A stretch of DNA of 14,757 nucleotides. Origin: Bryobacterales bacterium (lineage in GTDB: Bacteria > Acidobacteriota > Terriglobia > Bryobacterales > Bryobacteraceae). Where the stretch lies: NCBI GenBank assembly GCA_003142355.1, contig PLMF01000263.1, forward strand, positions 205-14,961. The letters are read 5' to 3'. Below the pieces are notes generated by a model. The model was given only the letters and a program-made list of their open reading frames with translations. It made no database searches and was not told where the DNA came from. Numbering within the stretch: the stretch's first letter is position 1; every line of letters starts with the position of its first letter. A program made the position numbers and the translations under genes. Below are positions 1 to 6,272 of this stretch, in pieces.

Positions 1-1209
1 CAGTTCGACGGGCTCGAGCGGAAATCCGTGCGCGTGCCCGAGGCCGAATTGCGCGCCGCGCGCCGCCGGCTCGCGCCCGCTTTCTGCCGCGCCGTCGAGA
101 CGGCCGCCGCCAACATCCGCGCCTATGCCCAGCGGCAAATGCCGCTGGAATGGTCGCGCCAAATCGAGCCGGGGTTGCGGCTGGGACAGATCGTGCGCCC
201 GCTCGAGACCGTGGCGGCGTACATCCCCTCGGGCCGTTACCCGCTGTTCTCGACCCTCATGATGACGGTGATTCCAGCGCAAGTGGCGGGCGTGTCCAAC
301 ATTTGCGCGGCCTCTCCCCAGCCGGTGACGGAAGTCTTCGGCACAGCGTCACTGCTGGGTGTGCGCCAGGTTTTTCAAATGGGCGGCGCGCAGGCCATTG
401 CCGCCTTCGCCTTCGGCACCCGCACGGTCCCCCGGGCGGACCGCATCGTGGGCCCCGGCAACATCTACGTGGCGGCCGCCAAGAAGCTGCTGGCGGGCGA
501 GGTAGGCATCGATTTCATCGCCGGTCCCACCGAGATCCTGATCATTGCGGCCGAAGGCGATCCGCGGCGCCTGGCGGCTGACCTCCTGGCGCAAGCCGAG
601 CACGATGTGGATGCCTCGGCGATTTTGCTGACCCCTTCGAAACGCCTGGCGGCGGCTGTGGCGAAGGAAGTGGACCGCCAGCTTGCGCTGCTGCCGGCGC
701 CGGCTGTGGCGGCCCAATCCATTGCCAGGAATTCAGCGGTGATTACGGTGCCCTCGCTCGAGCGGGCCATCGAAATCGCCAACCGTTTCGCGCCCGAGCA
801 CCTGAGCATTCCCGACGACCGCCTGCTCGCGAAAGTGAAGCACGCCGGCAGTGTCTTCGTAGGCCCATTCAGCCCCGAGGCGGCCGGCGATTATGCTTCG
901 GGCCCGAACCACGTGCTGCCCACCGCCGGCGCCGCCCGCCAGCGCGGCGGCCTGTCGGTGACGGACTACCTCAAGGTGATCTCCGTGCAGCGTTTGAGCG
1001 CCGCCGCGCTGACCCGCTTGGCCCCCACGATCACGACGCTAGCACGGGCCGAAGGCCTGGAAGCGCACGCCCGCTCCGTCGAGGTCCGCTGTCCCACCCC
1101 ACGTGGCGCAGGCACTCCTGCCTGCCGCGTCCCGACTCATCGGGACGCTCCCCGCGCCGCACTTCCGAGCCGCGACCGTCAGGGAGCGATTGGACCGGTC
1201 GTTTCATGA
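1..1209 (+). CDS. hisD: Histidinol dehydrogenase (5' end outside window)
   Basis: Catalyses the last two oxidations of histidine synthesis, L-histidinol to L-histidine with NAD+, in the cytoplasm. The frame is open from base 1, so the start lies upstream; compared with E. coli HisD roughly 55 N-terminal residues are missing. Family landmarks are present: the QAEH zinc ligands near 592-603, the catalytic Glu-His pair in FAPEHL near 790-804, the aspartate of GDYASGPNHVLPT near 883-921, and the final zinc histidine in EAHARS near 1060. The family normally ends about there. The remaining 35 or so residues, rich in Pro and Arg, are encoded by interspersed repeat DNA (1102-1187), so the C-terminus looks extended by repeat insertion rather than by selection for protein. 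The stop overlaps hisC as ATGA. Identity is secure; the function of the tail is unknown. Confidence 0.97.
   Translation, partial: QFDGLERKSVRVPEAELRAARRRLAPAFCRAVETAAANIRAYAQRQMPLEWSRQIEPGLRLGQIVRPLETVAAYIPSGRYPLFSTLMMTVIPAQVAGVSNICAASPQPVTEVFGTASLLGVRQVFQMGGAQAIAAFAFGTRTVPRADRIVGPGNIYVAAAKKLLAGEVGIDFIAGPTEILIIAAEGDPRRLAADLLAQAEHDVDASAILLTPSKRLAAAVAKEVDRQLALLPAPAVAAQSIARNSAVITVPSLERAIEIANRFAPEHLSIPDDRLLAKVKHAGSVFVGPFSPEAAGDYASGPNHVLPTAGAARQRGGLSVTDYLKVISVQRLSAAALTRLAPTITTLARAEGLEAHARSVEVRCPTPRGAGTPACRVPTHRDAPRAALPSRDRQGAIGPVVS
1102..1187. repeat. Composite palindromic repeat forming the hisD 3' end
   Basis: Two adjoining units. Unit A (1102-1146) has two small stems: AGGCA-ctcc-TGCCT (1110-1123) and GTCCCGA-ctca-TCGGGAC (1129-1146). 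A related 45-base copy lies inverted inside fmt (11112-11156), about 36 of 45 bases identical, with paired changes that keep both stems. Unit B (1147-1187) is bounded by GCTCCC and GGGAGC and contains the motif CCGCGACCGTCAGGGAGCG, which I recall as common between genes in acidobacterial DNA. Both units are read through by the hisD frame. The REP-like classification is inference; no transposase is present. Confidence 0.75.
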
Positions 1210-2279
1210 CCAAGCTCCCCAAAGGTGTCCTCAAGCCCCGCCCCGCCGTGGTTGCGATGGCCCCCTACTCCCCCCCCACCGCCGCTCGCGCCGACAAGCT
1301 CCGCCTCGATTTCAACGAGAACACCGTAGGCTGCTCGCCCCGTGTCATCAAGGCGTTGAAGGACCATCTCGACGCCGGCCGCCTTTCGGTTTATCCCGAA
1401 TATGGCCCGGCCAAGCAGGCCATCGCCGCCTACTTCCGCGTAAAGCCCGATCAATTCACCTTCACCAACGGCACCGACGAGGCCATCCAGGTCTTCGTCA
1501 ACACTTATGTCGACGACGGCCAGGAAGTGCTGCTGCTCAAGCCCTCCTACGCCATGTACCGCTTCTATGCCGAGGTGGCCGGCGCGCACATCGCCGAGAT
1601 TGCCTACCCGCCCCCCGGTATGGAGTTTCCGCTCCAGCACGTGCTCGCTGCCATCACCTCGCGCACCCGCGCCATCATTCTGGCCAATCCCAACAATCCC
1701 ACCGGCACCGGCGTTTCCCTTTTGGGCATCGAGCGCATCCTGCACCACGCGCGCAAAGCGGTGGTCATGGTGGATGAAGCTTACTACGAGTTCTCCGGCG
1801 TCACCGCCCTCACCGAAATCGAGCGCGTGCCCAACCTGTTTGTCTCCCGCACGTTTTCGAAGGTGTTCGGCATGGCGGCGATGCGCCTCGGGTGCCTCTT
1901 CTCGCATGAAGCCAACATCGCCTTCCTGCGCAAGGCGCAATCCCCCTACAGCGTGAATTCGCTCGCCGTCGAGGCCGCCCAAGCCGCGGTCGAGGATACG
2001 GCGTATGTCCAGAACTACGTCGCCGAGGTCCTGGCCGCGCGCGAGTTGCTGTGCCTCGGCCTTGAGAAGCTCGGCATCCGCTACGTGCCCAGCTCCGCGA
2101 ATTTCGTGCTGGGAGATTTCGGGAAACGGGCCATCGAGGTGTGCGACGCGCTGCGCGGCGAGAGTATCCTGGTGCGCGATCGAAGCTATGAAGCGCCCGG
2201 TTGCGTGCGCATCACCGTGGGAACCCGCGCCCAAACGCGCCGCTTGCTGGCGGCCCTCAACGAGGTCTGGAAGAAATGA
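1206..2279 (+). CDS. hisC: Histidinol-phosphate aminotransferase
   Basis: PLP-dependent class I/II aminotransferase that converts imidazole-acetol phosphate plus glutamate to histidinol phosphate. The protein has 357 residues, normal for HisC. The PLP lysine is K219 in SRTFSKVFGM; other cofactor residues are the asparagine of NPNNPTG (161-167), D190 and Y193 in VDEAYYEF, and R227. The N-terminal LDFNENT segment is typical of HisC. The ATG overlaps the hisD stop by four bases (ATGA), which fixes the start and implies translational coupling; its own stop overlaps the next gene the same way. Class I aminotransferases can be promiscuous, but the operon context makes HisC firm. Confidence 0.96.
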   Translation: MTKLPKGVLKPRPAVVAMAPYSPPTAARADKLRLDFNENTVGCSPRVIKALKDHLDAGRLSVYPEYGPAKQAIAAYFRVKPDQFTFTNGTDEAIQVFVNTYVDDGQEVLLLKPSYAMYRFYAEVAGAHIAEIAYPPPGMEFPLQHVLAAITSRTRAIILANPNNPTGTGVSLLGIERILHHARKAVVMVDEAYYEFSGVTALTEIERVPNLFVSRTFSKVFGMAAMRLGCLFSHEANIAFLRKAQSPYSVNSLAVEAAQAAVEDTAYVQNYVAEVLAARELLCLGLEKLGIRYVPSSANFVLGDFGKRAIEVCDALRGESILVRDRSYEAPGCVRITVGTRAQTRRLLAALNEVWKK

Positions 2280-2956
2280 GCCAGCCGCTTCTGGTCTTCG
2301 ACATGGATGGCGTGCTCGCCGACGTCACCGATTCCTACCGCGAGACCATCGCCCGCACCGTGGCGCACTTCACCGGTGTCGAGATCGCCCCCGCGCAGAT
2401 CCAGGATTACAAAAACCGCGGCGGCTTTAACGACGACTGGAAGCTTTCCCACCACATCATCGCCGACGCCGGCGTGGACGCGCCCTTCGACGAGGTGGTG
2501 GAGCATTTCCAGAAGCTCTTTCTTGGCGATGGCACGGACGGGCTGATCCTCCGGGAGCGATGGGTGGCGCGCCCCGGCATGCTGGAGAGCCTCAACCGGC
2601 GTTTCCGCTTCGCCATCTTCACCGGCCGCCCTAAGCCCGAGGTCGAGCTGACCTTGAATCGCTTTGCACCGGGCCTGGTGTTCGATCCGATCGTAGGCAT
2701 GCACGACGTGGCCAACCACAAGCCCGCCCCCGATGGCCTCGTCCAGATCCGCAATGCCAGCGCCGGTTCGAAGCTCTACTACATCGGCGACACGCCGGAC
2801 GACGCGCGCTGCGCGCGGGCAGCGGCGGTGCCGTTCATCGGCGTCGCGGCGCCCTCGAATCCACGCTATCTCGACCTCGTGTTCCTGTTTCAGGCGGAGG
2901 GCGCGTTCGCCATTGTGGACGACATCAATTACCTGGAAGAGGTGTTCGCGTCATGA
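2276..2956 (+). CDS. HAD-family phosphatase in the his operon, probable histidinol-phosphatase
   Basis: A 226-residue haloacid dehalogenase-superfamily hydrolase with all four motifs: DMDGVLAD with nucleophile D9 and acid/base D11, T116 in IFTGRP, K149 in NHKPAPDG, and GDTPDD with D172, D175 and D176. A helical cap of about 90 residues sits between motifs I and II, as in subfamily IA enzymes. It starts on an ATGA overlap with hisC and ends on an ATGA overlap with hisB, so it is embedded between two histidine genes. The hisB here is a stand-alone dehydratase without the phosphatase domain seen in enterobacteria, and no other phosphatase is in this window. Assignment to dephosphorylation of histidinol phosphate is therefore reasonable, but it is inference from context. 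Another phosphomonoester substrate is possible. Confidence 0.85.
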   Translation: MSQPLLVFDMDGVLADVTDSYRETIARTVAHFTGVEIAPAQIQDYKNRGGFNDDWKLSHHIIADAGVDAPFDEVVEHFQKLFLGDGTDGLILRERWVARPGMLESLNRRFRFAIFTGRPKPEVELTLNRFAPGLVFDPIVGMHDVANHKPAPDGLVQIRNASAGSKLYYIGDTPDDARCARAAAVPFIGVAAPSNPRYLDLVFLFQAEGAFAIVDDINYLEEVFAS

Positions 2957-3540
2957 GAAGCGCAACCGTTCGGCGCGATACGAAGGAGACTCGGATTTCG
3001 GGCGCGCTCAAGATCGAAGGCCGCGGCCAGTACCAGATCTCCACCGGCATCCGCTTCTTCGACCACATGCTCGAGTTATTCGCCAAGCACGGCGCTTTCG
3101 ACCTGAGCCTCCGCGCCGATGGCGATCTGGACGTCGATCAGCACCACACCGTGGAAGACGTGGGCATCGTCCTCGGGCAATTGTTCTCGAAGGCCCTGGG
3201 CGCCCGTAAAGGCATCAACCGCGCCGGCTACTTTGTCATGCCCATGGACGAAACGCTGGCGGTAGTGGCGCTCGATCTCGGCGGGCGCCCCGCCCTGGTC
3301 TACCGCGACCTGGTCAAGGTGCGCTTGGTAGGCGACTTGCAAGCCGAGCTGGTCGAGGATTTCTTCGCCGGCTTTGTCAACCACGCGGGCGCCAATCTGC
3401 ACGCCAGAGTGCTCTACGGCCGTTCCAGCCACCATAAGATCGAAGCGATTTTCAAGTGCTTCGCGCGGGCCATGAAGTTCGCCTGCTCCAAGGACGCGCG
3501 CTTGAAGGACGAGCTTCCCTCCACCAAGGGGCTGCTATGA
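2953..3540 (+). CDS. hisB: Imidazoleglycerol-phosphate dehydratase
   Basis: Manganese-dependent dehydratase that makes imidazole-acetol phosphate, the substrate of HisC. The 195-residue length matches monofunctional HisB. Two metal-binding repeats are visible: [13 protein letters not shown] followed by HHTVED (H64, H65), and VNHAGANLH followed by HHKIEA (H160, H161). The MPMDE segment near residue 97 is also typical. There is no N-terminal HAD domain, unlike the bifunctional E. coli protein, which fits a separate phosphatase encoded immediately upstream. The ATG overlaps the upstream stop and the TGA overlaps the hisH start, both as ATGA. Confidence 0.97.
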   Translation: MRSATVRRDTKETRISGALKIEGRGQYQISTGIRFFDHMLELFAKHGAFDLSLRADGDLDVDQHHTVEDVGIVLGQLFSKALGARKGINRAGYFVMPMDETLAVVALDLGGRPALVYRDLVKVRLVGDLQAELVEDFFAGFVNHAGANLHARVLYGRSSHHKIEAIFKCFARAMKFACSKDARLKDELPSTKGLL

Positions 3541-4136
3541 TTGCGGTCTTCGATTACGGCGCAGGCAACTTGCGCTCGGTCGAAAACACCCTCGCCGAGC
3601 TGGGTTCCCAGTATACCCTGGTCCGGGATTCCGAAGGCTTGCGCCAGGCCTCCAAAATCATTCTGCCCGGTGTGGGCCATTTCGGCCAGATGATGCGCGC
3701 GCTCGATGCCTTGGCCGTGCGCCGGACGTTCCTCGATCGCATCGCCGCCGGCGTGCCCTTCCTGGGCATCTGCCTCGGTTTGCAGGCCCTGTTCGAGACC
3801 AGCGAGGAGGCCCCGGAGGCCCGCGGCTTGGGCCTTTACGAGGGAACGGTGCGGCGTTTCCCGCTGGACGCCCGCGTTCCGCACATGGGTTGGAACTCCC
3901 TCGACGTGCGCCGCGATTCGCGCTTGCTGCGCGGCCTGCCTTCGCGCCCGTTCGTCTACTTCGCCCACAGCTACTATGTGCCCGAGAATCCTCGCGCCGC
4001 CGCGACGTGTACTTACGGCCTTCCCTACACCGCGGTGCTCGAGGCCGGCAACGTATTCGGCGTGCAATTCCATCCCGAGAAATCCGGCCCCGTGGGCTTG
4101 CAGATCGTCCGGAATTTCGTGGAGCTGCCGTGCTAG
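3537..4136 (+). CDS. hisH: Imidazole glycerol phosphate synthase, glutaminase subunit
   Basis: Class I glutamine amidotransferase that passes ammonia to HisF for imidazole ring closure. The protein has 199 residues. The triad is complete: C79 in GICLGLQ, H179 and E181 in VQFHPEKSG. The oxyanion-region PGVGHF follows near residue 44. I place the start at the ATG overlapping the hisB stop (ATGA), because the protein then begins [12 protein letters not shown], the standard HisH N-terminus; a frame-compatible start 81 bases upstream would add unrelated residues. The end overlaps hisF by seven bases, consistent with coupled synthesis of a heterodimer. Confidence 0.97.
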   Translation: MIAVFDYGAGNLRSVENTLAELGSQYTLVRDSEGLRQASKIILPGVGHFGQMMRALDALAVRRTFLDRIAAGVPFLGICLGLQALFETSEEAPEARGLGLYEGTVRRFPLDARVPHMGWNSLDVRRDSRLLRGLPSRPFVYFAHSYYVPENPRAAATCTYGLPYTAVLEAGNVFGVQFHPEKSGPVGLQIVRNFVELPC

Positions 4137-4891
4137 CCAAGCGCATCATTCCCTGTCTGGACGTCACCGCCGGGCGCGTTGTGAAGGGCGTCAACTTCGT
4201 CAACTTGCGCGATGCGGGCGATCCCGTCGAGTTGGCGGACCGCTATAACCGCGACGGCGCCGATGAGCTGGTGTTCCTCGACATTACGGCCTCGAGCGAC
4301 GCGCGCGAAATCATGGCCGATGTGGTGGCGCGGACGGCCAGAAAGGTTTTCATTCCGCTGGCCGTGGGCGGCGGCATCCGCGCGGTGGCCGACGCGCGCC
4401 GCATCCTGATGTCGGGCGCCGACAAAGTATCCGTGAACACTGCCGCCGTGCGCCGGCCCGAGCTGATTACCGAGCTGAGCCGGGAGTTCGGCGCGCAGGC
4501 GGTGGTGCTGGCCATCGACGCGCGGCGGCACGGGGCGGGGAACTGGCACGTCTACACGCGCGGCGGCCGCGACGATGAAGGCATCGACGCCGTGGCGTGG
4601 GCGGCGCGCGGCGAATCGCTCGGCGCCGGCGAGATCCTGCTCACCTCCATGGATACCGACGGCGTGCAGGACGGTTTCGATTGCCTGCTGACCCGCACGG
4701 TGTCGCGCGCCACCCACATCCCCATCATCGCCAGCGGCGGCGCGGGCACGCCGGAGCATTTCGTCCGCGTCCTGACAGACGGCTGCGCCGACGCCGCCTT
4801 GGCCGCCTCCATCTTCCACTACGGCACCTACACCGTGACTCAGTTGAAAGAAGCCCTGGCCAACCGCGGCATCCCCGTGAGGCCGGCATGA
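4130..4891 (+). CDS. hisF: Imidazole glycerol phosphate synthase, cyclase subunit
   Basis: TIM-barrel cyclase that uses ammonia from HisH to convert PRFAR to imidazole glycerol phosphate and AICAR. It has 253 residues, the usual size. The catalytic aspartates fall at the canonical positions D11 (IIPCLDV) and D130 (AIDARR), which supports the GTG start at 4130. A GGAG ribosome site at 4121-4124 lies five bases before that GTG, inside the hisH end. Phosphate-binding AVGGGIR and [11 protein letters not shown] loops are present. The stop is the TGA of ATGA at 4888-4891, where the hisA extension begins. Confidence 0.96.
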   Translation: MLAKRIIPCLDVTAGRVVKGVNFVNLRDAGDPVELADRYNRDGADELVFLDITASSDAREIMADVVARTARKVFIPLAVGGGIRAVADARRILMSGADKVSVNTAAVRRPELITELSREFGAQAVVLAIDARRHGAGNWHVYTRGGRDDEGIDAVAWAARGESLGAGEILLTSMDTDGVQDGFDCLLTRTVSRATHIPIIASGGAGTPEHFVRVLTDGCADAALAASIFHYGTYTVTQLKEALANRGIPVRPA

Positions 4892-5667
4892 CCCGCAAAA
4901 GGGGTCAGACGCATTTTTCGCCGCGAAAAATGCGTCTGACCCCTTTTGCCCCTTTTGCCCCCCGCATGATCTTCCCCTGCATCGACCTGATGGACGCCAA
5001 AGTTGTCCAGCTAGTCCAGGGCCGCGAGAAGGCGCTCGAGGGCGGCTCCCCGGACGAGATGCTGCGGAAGTTTTCGGCCTTTCCCCAAATCCAGGTGATC
5101 GATCTCGACGCCGCCATGGGCCGCGGCTCGAACGACGCTATCGTGCGCATGCTGGCCTCCAAAGCCGTCGCGCGCGTGGGCGGCGGCGTGCGCACCGTCG
5201 AGCGCGCGCAAGCACTGATCGGGCAGGGCGCGCACCGCGTGATCGTGGGGACGTCCGCCTTCACCAACACTGGCATCCATGAGCCGTTCCTGGCCGCGCT
5301 GCGGGATGCGGTGGGCCGCGACCGGCTCATCGTCGCGGTGGATTCCAGGAACGGGCGCATCGTGGTGAAAGGATGGCGGCAAGCCACCGGGCTCACGGCC
5401 GAAGAGGTCTTGCGCTCGCTCGAACCCTATTGTTCCGGCTTTTTGTGCACTTATGTAGACAAGGAAGGCATGCTCGAAGGCACGGACCTCGATTGGTTCC
5501 GCCGCCTGCGCGCGGCAACCACCCTGGAATTGACGGCGGCCGGCGGCATCACCACCATGGACGAAGTGCGCGCCCTGTTGGCGATGGACATCCACGTGGC
5601 GTTAGGAATGGCCATCTATACCGGCCGATTGCGGCTGGAGGAGCTGGCGGCGCTTTCCGGACAGTGA
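4888..5667 (+). CDS. hisA: ProFAR isomerase (HisA) with repeat-encoded N-terminal extension
   Basis: TIM-barrel isomerase acting on ProFAR just before HisH/HisF. The conserved protein begins at [12 protein letters not shown] (4966) and runs 233 residues. Its catalytic aspartates are D7 of CIDLMD and D126 of AVDSRNG, counted from that Met. The phosphate-site segment reads TYVDKEG instead of the common TDIxRDG, keeping the threonine. The frame stays open upstream to an ATG at 4888 that overlaps the hisF stop as ATGA, which adds 26 residues encoded by a perfect inverted repeat. I annotate 4888 because all but one of the upstream operon junctions use the same overlap and no purine-rich ribosome site precedes 4966. 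Initiation at 4966 remains possible; a third in-frame ATG lies at 4930. Confidence 0.9.
   Translation: MTRKRGQTHFSPRKMRLTPFAPFAPRMIFPCIDLMDAKVVQLVQGREKALEGGSPDEMLRKFSAFPQIQVIDLDAAMGRGSNDAIVRMLASKAVARVGGGVRTVERAQALIGQGAHRVIVGTSAFTNTGIHEPFLAALRDAVGRDRLIVAVDSRNGRIVVKGWRQATGLTAEEVLRSLEPYCSGFLCTYVDKEGMLEGTDLDWFRRLRAATTLELTAAGGITTMDEVRALLAMDIHVALGMAIYTGRLRLEELAALSGQ
4897..4947. repeat. Perfect 24-bp inverted repeat at the hisF-hisA junction
   Basis: Left arm 4897-4920 and right arm 4924-4947 are exact reverse complements separated by three bases (CCG). The arms begin AAAAGGGGTCAGACGC. A second CCCCTTTTG follows the right arm in tandem (4940-4948 and 4949-4957). The six bases GCATGA occur on both sides (4886-4891 and 4964-4969). 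The hairpin is far longer than a terminator needs and has no T-tract ending. I recall GGGGTCAGAC palindromes as frequent dispersed repeats in acidobacterial and related DNA. Classification as an inserted mobile palindrome is inference. Confidence 0.9.
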
Positions 5668-5681
5668 GCCTGTCAAGTTAA

Positions 5682-5692
5682 GGTCAGTGACC
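5682..5692. repeat. Short inverted repeat after hisA
   Basis: GGTCA-g-TGACC lies 15 bases after the hisA stop. Five-base arms with no T-run make it a poor intrinsic terminator. It may be a remnant of a dispersed repeat or chance. No convincing terminator for the his operon is visible before the next promoter. Confidence 0.3.
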
Positions 5693-5715
5693 CAATTCGC
5701 CACTTACCCACGGCG

Positions 5716-5734
5716 ACTCACTTGTGAGTATAAT
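5716..5734 (+). promoter_or_regulatory. Promoter -10 with overlapping palindromic operator-like site
   Basis: A consensus TATAAT lies at 5729-5734, ten bases before the ATG at 5744, so the transcript would carry a leader of only a few bases or none. Immediately before it is ACTCAC-tt-GTGAGT (5716-5729), a perfect 6-bp inverted repeat sharing one base with the -10 box. A -35 is weak (TTACCC at 5704-5709, 19-base spacer). A palindrome between -35 and -10 is a normal place for a repressor or activator site; the regulator is unknown. Confidence 0.6.
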
Positions 5735-5743
5735 CAGTTCTTT

Positions 5744-6184
5744 ATGCCTACACATTTGGATTCCGAAACTCTTCAAGCGGCGCTGGTAGGCTATCAGCAC
5801 CAGCTTGACCAGATCGATGCGAAGATGACTGAGCTTCGCAGCATGCTGAAGGGCGAGGCGCCCGCCGGTGCCGTCCTCGCCAAAGCAGCGCCGGCTGCTC
5901 CCGGTGGGAAGCGCCCGTTGACCGCGGCCGCCAGAAAGCGGATTGCACGCGCGCAGCGGAAGCGGTGGGCCGAGTACCACAAGGCCAAAGAGGCCCCCGC
6001 CAAGAAACGGAACATGAGTCCCGCCGCCCGCGAGCGCATTGCCGAAGCCACCAGAAAGCGATGGGCCGAGTTCAGGGCGAACAAGGCGGCGGCCCTGAAA
6101 GCCGCGGCCAAACCAGCCAGGAAAGCCGCGGCCAAAAAGTCCGCGGCAAAAAAGCCCGCGCCCAACACGGCGCCGGCTGCCTAG
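5744..6184 (+). CDS. Small basic DNA-binding-like protein with duplicated KRW motif and H1-like tail
   Basis: A 146-residue protein. Residues 1-40 look helical and may form a coiled coil (VGYQHQLDQIDAKMTEL). Two related units follow: LTAAARKRIARAQRKRWAEY and MSPAARERIAEATRKRWAEF, both with the pattern aAR+RIA.A.RKRWAE[YF], resembling the NUMOD3-type helix of DNA-binding modules. The last 35 or so residues are a Lys/Ala/Pro-rich tail with repeated KAAAK-like units, as in histone-H1-like bacterial proteins. The expected role is nucleic-acid binding in the cytoplasm, possibly chromosome organisation or regulation; this is inference from composition and motif. The start at 5744 is chosen because a TATAAT box lies just upstream, which excludes the in-frame start at 5687. 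Confidence 0.75.
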   Translation: MPTHLDSETLQAALVGYQHQLDQIDAKMTELRSMLKGEAPAGAVLAKAAPAAPGGKRPLTAAARKRIARAQRKRWAEYHKAKEAPAKKRNMSPAARERIAEATRKRWAEFRANKAAALKAAAKPARKAAAKKSAAKKPAPNTAPAA

Positions 6185-6272
6185 CATCCGGCCAACTGAT
6201 GGGTCAGATGGGTTGCAGGTGGTGAGGTGTGCGCCGGTCCGGATCTGCGCGCTGTACCAGACTAGGTCTATA

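Noticed and set aside
1179..2234. Long - strand open frame opposite hisC
   Set aside because: It is a Gly/His/Ala-rich translation opposite a high-GC gene with strong family motifs on the + strand; a shadow frame.
4897..4947. Inverted repeat as an intrinsic terminator between hisF and hisA
   Set aside because: The stem is far too long, is followed by mixed C/T sequence rather than a clean T-run, and lies inside an operon whose last gene is downstream.
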